Notes under the pieces: generated by a model
Seen by the model: only the letters and a program-made list of their open reading frames with translations
Told to the model about the DNA's origin: nothing
The model's database searches: none
Translations under genes and position numbers: made by a program
Part shown: positions 9,261 through 16,950 of the stretch, piece by piece
Layout: every line of letters starts with the position of its first letter
Numbering within the stretch: the stretch's first letter is position 1
DNA from: Deltaproteobacteria bacterium
Lineage (GTDB): Bacteria > Myxococcota > B64-G9
Direction of reading: 5' to 3'
NCBI GenBank assembly: GCA_016935365.1
Contig: JAFGRB010000339.1
Span: forward strand, 1 to 37,166
DNA: 37,166 nt

Positions 9261-10673
9261 ATGAGAATCCTGCTGGTCCGTGTGGCGGCTGATACGCGGT
9301 ACATGAGCGCGATGTACGAGGTGGTCCGCATGGAGCCGCTGTCGCTGGAGTACCTGGGCGCAGCGGTCGGGGACGATCACGACGTGAAGGTGCTCGACAT
9401 GCGGCTCGAGGGTGGCTGGGAGGGACTGCGCAGCACGCTCGAGTCCTTCGAGCCGGACATCGTGGGCACCGGAGGAGACACCTGCGAGGCGAACGCCTGC
9501 AAGCGGGTGGCCTGCCTGGCCAAGGAGACCAATCCGTCCGTCCTGACGGTGGTCGGCGGCATCCACGCGACCTTCTGCCCGGAGGACTTCCGCCACCCGC
9601 ACATCGACCTGGTCTGCATCAACGAGGGGGTGTTCGCCTTCAAGGAGATCGTCGAGCAGCACGAGAGGCGCAGCAAGGACTTCAGCCAGATCGACGGTAT
9701 CGCCATCAACGAGGGCAGCACCCAGCACAGGACCGAGGAGCGGCCGCTATCCGATCTGAACAGCCTGCCGTTCCCGGACCGGTCGCTCACCCAGCGGGTC
9801 CGGGACAAGTACGGCTTCAGCCTGTGGGGCAAGCATCTGGCGCTGATGCGCTACACCCAGGGCTGCGTGGGGCGGTGCGATTTCTGCCCTTCGTGGAAGC
9901 AGTCCGGCGGCCGGTACCTGCGCCGCACGGTCGAGAGCATGATCGAGGAGCTGAAGACCATCCAGGAGCCGTACATCTACTTCGTCTGCGAGGAGTCGCT
10001 GCTGGACACCGAGCTCTCGCTGGCGCTGGCCAAGGCCATCCAGGAGGAGCGGATCGGCAAGCACTTCGGGATGCCGCTGCGGGCGGACACCGTCGCCAAC
10101 AAGCCGCAGCTCATCGAGGCCTGGGCCGAGGCCGGGCTCGAGGACACCATCGTCGGCATCGAGCAGGCGTCGGATGAGCATCTCGACGAGAGGGACAAGA
10201 CGACCAACGTCAAGGACAACATCGAGGCGATGAAGGTGCTCAAGGCGAACAAGGTCGCCTGCACGGGGTCGATGTTCTTCCGCCCCGACTTCTCGAAGGA
10301 GCAGTTCGACCAGCTCGTGGAGCACACCATCGCGCTCGAGATCGACTGCCCCCAGTACTTCATCTTGACACCCATCCCCGGCACCAAGCTCTTCGACAAG
10401 TCGCGCGACCATATCGTCGAGCACAACTTCGACCTGTGGGACTTCAACCACGCCGTGATCCCGACCCAGCTCCCGTTGAAGCAGTTCTACGAGGAGTACA
10501 TGAACGCCTACCGGACCCACCTCGAGCCCTTCGTGGTCGAGCTGTACAAGAAGAAGATGGCCCAGCTCACCCAGGAGGAGCTGAGCCAGGAGATGGACGG
10601 CCTGCTGGGCTTCCGGCGGGTCTTCGGCACGCTGCACGAGGATCACGAGGAGTACGCCGGGCCCCCGGCCTGA
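9261..10673 (+). CDS. B12-binding radical SAM enzyme, possible lipid or hopanoid methylase type
   Basis: A 470-residue cytoplasmic enzyme. Residues 1 to about 145 form a cobalamin-binding Rossmann domain (MRILLVRVAAD, MEPLSLEYLGAAV, VVGGIHATFCPED). Residues 190-400 are the radical SAM barrel, with Cys202-x3-Cys206-x2-Cys209 (QGCVGRCDFC) to hold the 4Fe-4S cluster. A C-terminal helical part follows. This architecture is shared by BchE, HpnP, HpnR and other B12-dependent methylating or rearranging enzymes. A strong GGGAGGAG site precedes the ATG. The SCP2 sterol-carrier gene follows after 24 bases, suggesting a hydrophobic lipid substrate such as a hopanoid or sterol. That is inference; subfamily placement needs a tree. 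Confidence 0.88.
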   Translation: MRILLVRVAADTRYMSAMYEVVRMEPLSLEYLGAAVGDDHDVKVLDMRLEGGWEGLRSTLESFEPDIVGTGGDTCEANACKRVACLAKETNPSVLTVVGGIHATFCPEDFRHPHIDLVCINEGVFAFKEIVEQHERRSKDFSQIDGIAINEGSTQHRTEERPLSDLNSLPFPDRSLTQRVRDKYGFSLWGKHLALMRYTQGCVGRCDFCPSWKQSGGRYLRRTVESMIEELKTIQEPYIYFVCEESLLDTELSLALAKAIQEERIGKHFGMPLRADTVANKPQLIEAWAEAGLEDTIVGIEQASDEHLDERDKTTNVKDNIEAMKVLKANKVACTGSMFFRPDFSKEQFDQLVEHTIALEIDCPQYFILTPIPGTKLFDKSRDHIVEHNFDLWDFNHAVIPTQLPLKQFYEEYMNAYRTHLEPFVVELYKKKMAQLTQEELSQEMDGLLGFRRVFGTLHEDHEEYAGPPA

Positions 10674-10697
10674 GCGCGTACGCGAACAGGAGCCACC

Positions 10698-11018
10698 ATG
10701 CCCACCGTAGAGGACGTGTTTGCAGACATGCCGCAGTCCTTCGACAAAGAGGCGGCAGACGGCGTGGACGCCGTGATCCTCTTCGACATCACCGGCGCGG
10801 GCGGCGGCAAGTACTTCGTCACCATCCGGGACAGGGCGCTGAGCATCGTCGAGGGAGCCGAGCTGAGCCCCGACCTGGTCATCTCCGCGACGGCGGCGGA
10901 CTACATCGACATCGCCACCGGCGCGCTCAATGAGCAGTTGGCCTTCATGACCGGACGGATCACGGCCCGGGGCGACACGCGGCTGGCCATGAAGCTGCCG
11001 AATATCTTTCCTCGCTGA
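10698..11018 (+). CDS. SCP2 sterol-carrier domain protein
   Basis: A 106-residue single-domain protein of the SCP2 sterol-transfer fold, which binds lipids in a hydrophobic tunnel. Family features are visible: the beta segment VDAVILFDITG, GGKYFVTIRDRALSIVEG, then SPDLVISATAADYIDIATG, and near the C-terminus FMTGRITARGDTRLAMKLPNIF, the typical 'G-x-I-x-x-x-G-D' ending. It has no signal peptide, so it acts in the cytoplasm. The 24-base gap to the radical SAM gene and the AGGAGC site before its ATG indicate one operon. The likely job is to present or accept the lipid substrate of the radical SAM enzyme; this is inferred from pairing. Confidence 0.87.
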   Translation: MPTVEDVFADMPQSFDKEAADGVDAVILFDITGAGGGKYFVTIRDRALSIVEGAELSPDLVISATAADYIDIATGALNEQLAFMTGRITARGDTRLAMKLPNIFPR

Positions 11019-11025
11019 ACCAGGT

Positions 11026-12483
11026 TCAGTAGCGGGCCTGGGCGAGCAGGTTGAAGCCCAGCACGTGGGGATCGGCGAAGCGCGAGTAGATGTTCAATCC
11101 GTAGAAGTCGCTCACGTACTCGACCTGGTTGTCGTCGTGGCTGTAGTAGAGCTCGGCCACGAAGGCCAGCTCCTCGGCGAAGTCCCAGCGCAGGCTGGAC
11201 TTCAGCGTGAAGATCGGTAGAGCGCCTTCGCCCTCGGGAAGGATCGTCCCGTAGACCGAGTCCTGGTACACCACGGTCCGCGAGCCGAACTCCGACTCGT
11301 ACTCGACCGTGGCCGGCATGCACAGGCCGAGCTTGATTCCCGGCGTGAGACGGGGGCCCTCGAAGTAGTAGTCCGCGCCGATCGCGGCCCAGATCTCGGG
11401 CGAGCGCTGGCTGCTGTCCGGGAAGTCCTGGTAGGTCGGGCCCTCGAAGAGGAGGTAGGAGACCGAGCACAGCAGCGCGTCCGCATACAGGCGCAGGAAC
11501 CCGAGCTTGAGGGCGAAGTTCAGATCGAAGGCATAGGCCATCTGGGTGGTGAGCGCGCCGGGATTGTCTGGATCCTCGAGCGGCTGCCAGAGCACCGAGC
11601 CCTCATGGTGGATGCGCCATGAGAGCCCGCCGTCGTAGGTCTCGGGGGCGAAGAAGTGCTGCTCGAGATAGGGGTCGTTGCGGTAGAGCTCGAAGTCGAG
11701 CGAGCGGCCGATGGCGCAGCCCGTGTGGTAGCCGAGCTGGTAGGAAAGCCCGACCGCGTGGAAGTCCCGGCCGCGCACACCCTCGTGGGAGAAGGTGCCG
11801 CGGCTGAAGTAGCCACCGCCGATCTCGGCCGCGAAGCCTTCGATGTCCAAGCCCGCGCCGGCCAGCGCGCCGTGGTTCATGACGAGCGCTGTCGCCTCAC
11901 TGTCTTCCTGATGCTCGATAACACGAGCGGTCTTGAAGCCGGCAAAGATATAACCCCAGGGATGATCGAAGCGCAGCCGGGCGCCGGGCGCGAACTCGGC
12001 CTCGGGAAAGATGCCCGTTCCGGCCCAGGAGATGCGGTAGGAGTATCCCAGGCGAAATCGATCCGCGCTGAGCGGAAAGAGCGTCAGCGAGATCGTCTTG
12101 AAGTCGGATCGGCCATGCGACCAGTCGTAGAAGATGCGGATGTAGGAGCCCTCGTCCTGGAAGGACCATGTCTGGAGGCGCACGAAGAGCGCCGCGTCGG
12201 CGCTGAAGTAGTCGAAGAAGGAGAAGATCTGCTTGTAGAGCACCAGGTGGCCCAGGGTCTCGAAGCCCGTGTACTTGGTCTCGTAGTTGTCGAAGAAGGC
12301 CCGCGCCCCATCGTCGCTCGCATCCAGGATGCCGAGCCCCGGCGAGCGGTCATCGCCGGCGAGCAGGTTGGCGTCGCTGAGCGCCCAGGTCAGGCGCACG
12401 TCCATGAAGTCGCCGGCACGCGCCGAGCCGGCGAGCAGCCACACGACCAGGCATGCGATTCTCGGCCCGCAGCGGTGTGCCAT
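11026..12483 (-). CDS. Predicted outer-membrane beta-barrel protein, family not recognised
   Basis: A 485-residue exported protein. I chose the ATG at 12483 because it gives a clean signal peptide (MAHRCGPRIACLVVWLLAGS, then ARA before the mature GDFMDVRLTW) and has AAAGGG before it; the open frame continues upstream without a good start. The mature part is rich in alternating hydrophobic and aromatic beta strands (RFRLGYSYRISW, WGYIFAGFKTARV, HAVGLSYQLGYHTG, SSLRWDFAEELAFVAELYYS) and ends in an aromatic residue (NLLAQARY), as outer-membrane proteins do. I recognise no named family and infer no substrate. Its promoter overlaps the end of the neighbouring peptidase gene. It converges on the SCP2 gene with only seven bases between the two stops. 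Confidence 0.7.
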   Translation of the reverse strand: MAHRCGPRIACLVVWLLAGSARAGDFMDVRLTWALSDANLLAGDDRSPGLGILDASDDGARAFFDNYETKYTGFETLGHLVLYKQIFSFFDYFSADAALFVRLQTWSFQDEGSYIRIFYDWSHGRSDFKTISLTLFPLSADRFRLGYSYRISWAGTGIFPEAEFAPGARLRFDHPWGYIFAGFKTARVIEHQEDSEATALVMNHGALAGAGLDIEGFAAEIGGGYFSRGTFSHEGVRGRDFHAVGLSYQLGYHTGCAIGRSLDFELYRNDPYLEQHFFAPETYDGGLSWRIHHEGSVLWQPLEDPDNPGALTTQMAYAFDLNFALKLGFLRLYADALLCSVSYLLFEGPTYQDFPDSSQRSPEIWAAIGADYYFEGPRLTPGIKLGLCMPATVEYESEFGSRTVVYQDSVYGTILPEGEGALPIFTLKSSLRWDFAEELAFVAELYYSHDDNQVEYVSDFYGLNIYSRFADPHVLGFNLLAQARY

Positions 12484-12520
12484 TCGCAGCCCTTTCCGGG
12501 GAAAAGGTGAGCTTCGACGA

Positions 12521-12548
12521 ATTATAGCCTGTTGGCGCAAGAGATCAA
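12521..12548 (-). promoter_or_regulatory. Promoter of the outer-membrane protein gene
   Basis: On the minus strand, TTGATC (12548-12543), 16 bases, then the consensus -10 TATAAT (12526-12521), about 37 bases upstream of the start at 12483. The -35 lies inside the last codons of the S26-like peptidase gene. Confidence 0.65.
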
Positions 12549-12937
12549 CGCAGGCCGAGCACGCGCAGAAGCCGGCCGAGCCGGCGCCGGGCACGGGAGA
12601 GCAGGGGCCGCTTCACGGCCACCACCCGGCCGACGAGCAGCTCGAAGGGCACGGGCGGATCGTCCTCGTCCAGCGCGTCGCCCCGGGTCACGAGGGTGCG
12701 CGTCTCGAGCTCGACCCGCACGAGCCGATGGACGAGCGGGCGGCTGCCGCTGGTCATGACGATCTCGCCCGGCACGAGATCGCCCGGCTCGGCCGGGGCC
12801 AGGACCACCCGGTCTCCGCTCGCCAGCGCCGGCAGCATGCTCGCGCCCTGGACCCGGAAGGCGAGCGGACTGCCGCGGGAGACGATCTCGGAGGCGAGCC
12901 CGGCGAGCTCGCCCGCGCCGAGACGGATGGTGCGCAT
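12545..12937 (-). CDS. Sec11-like S24/S26 serine peptidase, soluble, RiPP-locus type
   Basis: A 130-residue peptidase with the full motif order of the S26B (Sec11/SipW) group. GASMLPALASGD carries the catalytic Ser33, GEIVMTSGSRPLVHRLVRVE carries the catalytic His70, and LVTRGDALDEDDPPV is the Lys/Arg-Gly-Asp-x-x-x-x-Asp-x-x-Pro-Val box at about 83-96. Unlike true signal peptidases it has no membrane helix; the C-terminus is a basic amphipathic stretch. It starts four bases after the PqqD-like gene. Small S24/S26 proteins beside PqqD, HprK-like and radical SAM genes recur in modified-peptide clusters, where leader removal is the usual suggestion. Leader cleavage here is inference. Confidence 0.83.
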   Translation of the reverse strand: MRTIRLGAGELAGLASEIVSRGSPLAFRVQGASMLPALASGDRVVLAPAEPGDLVPGEIVMTSGSRPLVHRLVRVELETRTLVTRGDALDEDDPPVPFELLVGRVVAVKRPLLSRARRRLGRLLRVLGLR

Positions 12938-12941
12938 GCGA

Positions 12942-13232
12942 TCAGCCCTCGTCCGTCAAGATGCAGCCCTCGGCCACGAGCCCGTCCAGGAACGCGCCCA
13001 GGTCCTCCGAGGCCTGGTCGATAGAGACCTGATACTCGGCGGCCAGGTCCGCGGCCAGCTGCTCGAGGCTGCGGGGCTGCTCGAGCCGCTCCCAGATGAA
13101 GGCGGCGGTCTCGTTGAGCGTGAACAGGCAGCGGCTCTCGACGATGTCGCTGCCGGTGGGCACCAGCAGCCGCTCCTCGCCGATGCTTCGGCCGATCACG
13201 GAGGGGTTGCGCCTGTAGGTCTTCGCGCCCAT
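12942..13232 (-). CDS. PqqD-family peptide recognition protein (RRE)
   Basis: A 96-residue PqqD-like protein. Typical features are the short N-terminal beta part (YRRNPSVIGRSIGEERLLV), the family hallmark FTLNETAAFIWERLEQPRSL at about residues 38-57, and the helical end LAAEYQVSIDQASEDLGAFL with a final short strand (GLVAEGCIL). PqqD proteins bind the leader of a precursor peptide and hand it to the radical SAM enzyme. The start codon overlaps the stop of the S8 peptidase gene (TGATG), so their translation is coupled; the S26-like peptidase follows after four bases. The radical SAM/SPASM partner is on the divergent arm. Confidence 0.9.
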   Translation of the reverse strand: MGAKTYRRNPSVIGRSIGEERLLVPTGSDIVESRCLFTLNETAAFIWERLEQPRSLEQLAADLAAEYQVSIDQASEDLGAFLDGLVAEGCILTDEG

Positions 13233-15538
13233 CAGTAGCCGCCGCCCGGCCGGGCGCGCAGGTAGACCTGGTCCGCGTACAGGCTCTGCTGGCTGTCGTC
13301 CAGGATGCCGCTGAGGACGAAGACGCAGCGCATCTGCTCGCTGCTCGTCTCCCAGTTGTCGATCGAGATGCCGCTGTCGGTGGAGCTGTCCACGGACAGC
13401 GAGACCGTGTCCGCACTGCGGCGATCCACGTCGATCTGGACCGCGTGCCAGGTGCCGGTCGTGAACACGGGGCTAGAGCCGAAGCGGTCCTCGGCGTCGA
13501 GCACCGAGCCGTCCTGGCGGATCCACCACCAGTAGAGCCAGACGTCGTCTCCGGAGCCGTCGAGTCCCGAGATGCCGAAGCCGGTCCAGGCGGTGAGCTG
13601 GTCGAACTTGAGATGCAGGCTGGCCTGGAGGTAGTCGTCGATCGGCTTGGCGAGCTCCGAGCCGTTCAGGCAGAACTTCACGCAGGTATACCCGTGAACG
13701 GTGCCGTGATCATCGTCGACCCAGACCTGCAGGCTGTGGCTGCCATCGGCGTGCTCGGCGCCGGTCTGCCCGGCCCCGGTGATGTTCTCGGCCGCGCCGG
13801 ACTGCATCATCAGGTCCACGGAGTAGCCCGTGACCTCGATCGAGTCGCGGTGCTCGCCCAGGAAAAGGCCGGGCACGCCGGAGAGATGATAGCAGTCCGA
13901 GCCTGGCGCGCTGCCGCAGGGCTGATCGTCGCCGTTCGCCACCAGGGCGCTCTTGACCTGGGCGGCCGTGGGGTAGCTGCCGTGGTTGCGGAGGTACTCG
14001 TCGATGTACAGGGCCGCGCCCCCGGCCACGTGGGGCGCGGCCATGGATGTGCCGCTCATGATGACGTAGGGCGCGATATAGCAGCAGTAGTCGTCCGTGC
14101 TGGTGCTGCAGATTCCGTCCCGGCCCACCGGGCAGGTGTAGACCTGGGACTGGCAGTTGTATGCGTTCTTGCAGCAGCGGTACTGGGCCGGGTCGTGGTC
14201 GCCGTACTCATAGGCGTACGGGTAGTTGCTCGGGCAGACATCGATCAGCTCGCAGTTCGCGCAGGTGCCACCGGTGTGGTAGGTGGACTCGATGCAGGTG
14301 CCCGGGGCGATGATGTCGACCTGGCTGCCGTAGTTGGAGTAGGAGGCGGTCTCGTCGTCGGTGTTGTTCGTGTAGCCGCAGTCGCCCGGGCAGGTCGAGA
14401 GCTCGCCCCGCGCGCCGTCGAAGTCGGTCATGGCCGCGACCACGATCGGCTCGTCGAAGCAGGCCGGCGAGAACTGGCAGCTGGACCAGGTGCCCACGTT
14501 GGCCGTGTCGTTGCCGGCCGCGATGGAGAAGGTGATCCCGGCCGACATGGCCCCGTTGAGCGCGTTTCTCAAGGCGTTGTTCTGGCCGCACCAGCAGTAG
14601 GGGTTGGAGCAGGCGCAGCCCAGGCTCATGTTGGCCACCCGGGTGTTCTCGGCCCCGTCACAGCCCGGATCCGAGCTGCTCACGCAGCCCGCCAGCCAGT
14701 TGATGGCCGCGAGGATGTCCGAGATGGTGCCCGCGCCCTCGTCGTCCAGCACCCGGGCGGAGAACAGCGGCGTGCCCGGGGCCATGCCCACGATGCCGCG
14801 CTCGTTGCCCCCCAGGCCGTAGTCGAAGTCGATGCCGTTGTCCCTCGCGCCCACGATCCCGGCGCAGTGGGTGCCGTGGCCGGCCAGGTCGTCCCCGCCG
14901 TTGTCGCCGTCCAGCGAGCAGAAGTCCTTGCCGCCGATCACGTTCAGGTCAGCGTGATCGAGATCGATCCCGGTGTCGATGATGGCCACGGTCACGCCCA
15001 CCTCGTCGTCGCTGAAGTCGATCCCGGCCACCGGCTTGAGATCCGCATCCGCCCGGTTGACGCCCTTGGGCACCGGCCGGTACTCGCAGGCGAACATGAT
15101 CCCGTCGGGCTGGATGAAGGCGACCCCGGGCTGTGCTTGCAGCGCCTTGACCTCGGCGGGCGAGAGCCGGGCCGCAAAACCCATCAGCGCGTCGTTGTAC
15201 ACTCGCCTCGGCCGGATGCCGTGCATCTTGGACAGCGCGGCCGCGTCGGTCACGCCCCGGCGCTGCATCTCGCCCCGGTCGAGCACCACGATGTAGCTGT
15301 CCTGGATGTGATCGGCGTACCTCGTCGCCCGCTCGAAGGCCTGGCCCTCCAGATCCACGGCGGGCCGGATCGGAGCGATCTCTCGGTTGATGTCGAGCGC
15401 GCGTCTGGAACTGCGCTCGAGCAGCTTGAGCCGCAGGGCGTCTACGCGGGCCTGGTACTCCGGGTCCGGGGTGTCACAGGCCGCGAGACAGGCTGTCAGA
15501 GACAGCGCGCAGGCGATCGATCCGAGCCAGGTCCGCAT
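13232..15538 (-). CDS. Subtilisin-like (S8) protease lipoprotein with Cys-rich insertion and C-terminal lectin-like domain
   Basis: A 768-residue exported protease. The lipoprotein signal ends LTACLAAC, with Cys21 to be lipidated. An I9-type propeptide follows (SYIVVLDRGEM to PGVAFIQPD, about 81-146). The S8 domain carries Asp188 (AIIDTGID), His221 (GHGTHCAGIVG), the oxyanion Asn343 (IAAGND) and Ser498 (MSGTSMAAPHVAG). Between residues 415 and 486, just before the Ser motif, sits an unusual insertion with eleven cysteines. The last 230 or so residues look like a concanavalin-type beta sandwich (LQASLHLKFDQLTAWTGFGI, WHAVQIDVDRR). It heads the minus arm of the RiPP-like locus and is coupled to the PqqD gene. 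It may mature the secreted product or be an envelope protease that shares the promoter; both are inference. Confidence 0.92.
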   Translation of the reverse strand: MRTWLGSIACALSLTACLAACDTPDPEYQARVDALRLKLLERSSRRALDINREIAPIRPAVDLEGQAFERATRYADHIQDSYIVVLDRGEMQRRGVTDAAALSKMHGIRPRRVYNDALMGFAARLSPAEVKALQAQPGVAFIQPDGIMFACEYRPVPKGVNRADADLKPVAGIDFSDDEVGVTVAIIDTGIDLDHADLNVIGGKDFCSLDGDNGGDDLAGHGTHCAGIVGARDNGIDFDYGLGGNERGIVGMAPGTPLFSARVLDDEGAGTISDILAAINWLAGCVSSSDPGCDGAENTRVANMSLGCACSNPYCWCGQNNALRNALNGAMSAGITFSIAAGNDTANVGTWSSCQFSPACFDEPIVVAAMTDFDGARGELSTCPGDCGYTNNTDDETASYSNYGSQVDIIAPGTCIESTYHTGGTCANCELIDVCPSNYPYAYEYGDHDPAQYRCCKNAYNCQSQVYTCPVGRDGICSTSTDDYCCYIAPYVIMSGTSMAAPHVAGGAALYIDEYLRNHGSYPTAAQVKSALVANGDDQPCGSAPGSDCYHLSGVPGLFLGEHRDSIEVTGYSVDLMMQSGAAENITGAGQTGAEHADGSHSLQVWVDDDHGTVHGYTCVKFCLNGSELAKPIDDYLQASLHLKFDQLTAWTGFGISGLDGSGDDVWLYWWWIRQDGSVLDAEDRFGSSPVFTTGTWHAVQIDVDRRSADTVSLSVDSSTDSGISIDNWETSSEQMRCVFVLSGILDDSQQSLYADQVYLRARPGGGY

Positions 15539-15560
15539 GAAAAATCTCCCATCCGACGCT

Positions 15561-15590
15561 ATATTACGCTTGCTGCCGGCGGGTCGTCAA
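15561..15590 (-). promoter_or_regulatory. Promoter of the peptidase/PqqD arm
   Basis: Minus strand: TTGACG (15590-15585), 18-base spacer, TAATAT (15566-15561), then a GGGAG ribosome binding site before the ATG at 15538. The hexamers are identical to those of the divergent radical SAM promoter. Confidence 0.65.
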
Positions 15591-15596
15591 CGACCC
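15581..15596. promoter_or_regulatory. Palindrome covering the -35 of the peptidase arm (candidate operator)
   Basis: GGGTCGT (15581-15587), CA, ACGACCC (15590-15596): perfect 7-bp arms with a two-base centre. It overlaps the -35 hexamer exactly. No poly-T follows, so a terminator is less likely than a protein binding site. The binding protein is unknown and no regulator gene lies within the locus. Confidence 0.5.
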
Positions 15597-15663
15597 ATCA
15601 GTCCTGGCAGGTCCATTCGGCCTGAAAAGAAGTAGAATATCCAGCAACTAGCTGCGCAGGCGC

Positions 15664-15692
15664 TTGACGCGCGACCCGCCTTGTCCTAATAT
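15664..15692 (+). promoter_or_regulatory. Promoter of the radical SAM arm, probably leaderless
   Basis: TTGACG (15664-15669), exactly 17 bases, TAATAT (15687-15692), then the ATG at 15699 after six bases. Transcription should begin at the start codon itself. No ribosome binding site exists before this ATG, in keeping with a leaderless message. Confidence 0.65.
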
Positions 15693-15698
15693 GACCCG

Positions 15699-16823
15699 AT
15701 GGGCGCGTGCACGGAAGTCTCCTATGCCGCCTTTGGCAAGCGTCTGTACCGCAGCGCCTTCCGCGAGCGGATTCCCATCGCCGGCTCCCTGGCACTCACG
15801 CACCGCTGCAACCTGGACTGCGCGCATTGCTACCTGCAAAACGATCGGTCGCGGACCGAGCTGTCCGCCCGCCAGTGGGCCGAGCTCCTGGATCAGCTCG
15901 CCCGGGCCGGCTGCCTGTACCTGATCCTGACCGGCGGCGAGCCGATGCTGCACGAGGACTTCGAGGCGATCTACCGGCACGCGGTCGGGCTGGGCATACT
16001 GGTGATCGTGTTCACGAACGGGACGCAAATCGACGATGCCCGGCTGGCGCTCTTTGGCCGCTGGCCGCCGCACTCGGTCGAGATCTCCGTCTACGGGCTC
16101 TCGGCCGCGACCTGCGAGGCCGTCTGCGCCCGGCCCGAGGCCGGTGAAGCTTCCCTGGACGCGGCGCGGCGTCTGCAGGGCAGCGGGGTCGCGGTCCAGC
16201 TCAAGACCATGGCCCTGAGGCGGAACGTCCACGAGCTCGACGCCATGCATCGCAGGGCGCGCGAGCTCGGCATCCCCTTTCGCCTCGACTCCCTGGTGAC
16301 GCCCTGCCTCGACGGAGACCGGCGACCTCTGGCCGAACGGCTCGACGAGGAGGACATCCTGTCGCTCGATTTCCAGGACGCGCGACGCCGGGCCGCCTGG
16401 CGGGCGAGCCTCGCGCACGACACCGGGCCTCGCAGGAGGCTCTACACCTGCGGCGCGGGGCGGATCTCCTTCCACGTCCACCCCGACGGCATGCTCGCGA
16501 TGTGCATGTGCGACCTGCCGCGCTTCGATCTCACCCGGGGCAGCTTTGAAGCGGGCTGGGACGGCGCGTTGCGCACGCGCCGGGCCATCCCCCTGCCTGC
16601 GGGGCACCCGTGCGCGGGCTGTCGGGACCAGGCCTTCTGCGGGCTGTGCCCCCCGATCGCCAGGATGGAGAGCGGGAGCGAGCTCGGTCTGGTGCCGCAG
16701 CTCTGCCGGCTCGGCAAGCGCCGCCGGGACATGGCCTCGCGCGATGCGCGCGAGGCAGGAGGAGGATGGACGATTGAAGGACCGCAAGCACACGACGCGG
16801 CCCCTCTCCAGAGGCCGCTATAG
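15699..16823 (+). CDS. Radical SAM/SPASM peptide-modifying enzyme
   Basis: A 374-residue cytoplasmic enzyme. The SAM-cluster motif Cys37-x3-Cys41-x2-Cys44 (THRCNLDCAHCY) is followed by the GGEP motif (79-82) that contacts SAM. The C-terminal SPASM domain supplies Cys251, Cys269, Cys271, Cys305, Cys308, Cys314, Cys317 and Cys336 for one or two auxiliary 4Fe-4S clusters, with the typical HPDGMLAMC turn and CAGC...FCGLC ending. SPASM enzymes bound to PqqD-like partners install thioether or carbon-carbon links, or similar changes, on ribosomal peptides. The last 50 bases overlap the precursor gene in another frame, and that overlap carries the precursor's ribosome binding site. Which reaction it performs cannot be told from sequence. 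Confidence 0.93.
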   Translation: MGACTEVSYAAFGKRLYRSAFRERIPIAGSLALTHRCNLDCAHCYLQNDRSRTELSARQWAELLDQLARAGCLYLILTGGEPMLHEDFEAIYRHAVGLGILVIVFTNGTQIDDARLALFGRWPPHSVEISVYGLSAATCEAVCARPEAGEASLDAARRLQGSGVAVQLKTMALRRNVHELDAMHRRARELGIPFRLDSLVTPCLDGDRRPLAERLDEEDILSLDFQDARRRAAWRASLAHDTGPRRRLYTCGAGRISFHVHPDGMLAMCMCDLPRFDLTRGSFEAGWDGALRTRRAIPLPAGHPCAGCRDQAFCGLCPPIARMESGSELGLVPQLCRLGKRRRDMASRDAREAGGGWTIEGPQAHDAAPLQRPL

Positions 16824-16950
16824 CCCACCCCAGTACAGCAAGGTGCGGATCCGCCTGGACGAGGTCGTGCTGGCTGCCTGCAAGACGGCCGGTGGCGGCA
16901 ACGTGCCGGCGGCCTCGTGCGTGGTGAGCTGCTTCTCCAACGGGTCCTGA
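16774..16950 (+). CDS. Candidate RiPP precursor peptide, TTG start, three cysteines
   Basis: A 58-residue reading frame (59 codons). The TTG at 16774 stands eight bases after AGGAGGAGG (16757-16765). An in-frame ATG at 16744 would add ten residues but has no ribosome binding site. A basic leader contains YSPPQYSKVRIRLDEVVLAA; the rest is a small core with Cys36, Cys49 and Cys53, a Gly-Gly-Gly turn, and an Asn-Gly-Ser end. The layout Tyr-x-x-Pro, then basic and hydrophobic positions, then Val-Leu-Ala-Ala-Cys-Lys-Thr and a Gly/Cys/Ser-rich tail is what I know from putative precursors next to PqqD and SPASM genes. Its stop overlaps the kinase start (TGATG). Being sandwiched between enzyme genes with coupling on both sides is strong support. 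Modification and activity are unknown. Confidence 0.75.
   Translation: MKDRKHTTRPLSRGRYSPPQYSKVRIRLDEVVLAACKTAGGGNVPAASCVVSCFSNGS

Noticed and set aside
13445..15625. A 726-codon open frame on the plus strand opposite the S8 protease
   Set aside because: It is the antisense shadow of a GC-rich gene; its translation is Val/Ala/Gly/Arg-biased with no domain, and the opposite strand has a complete protease with all catalytic residues.
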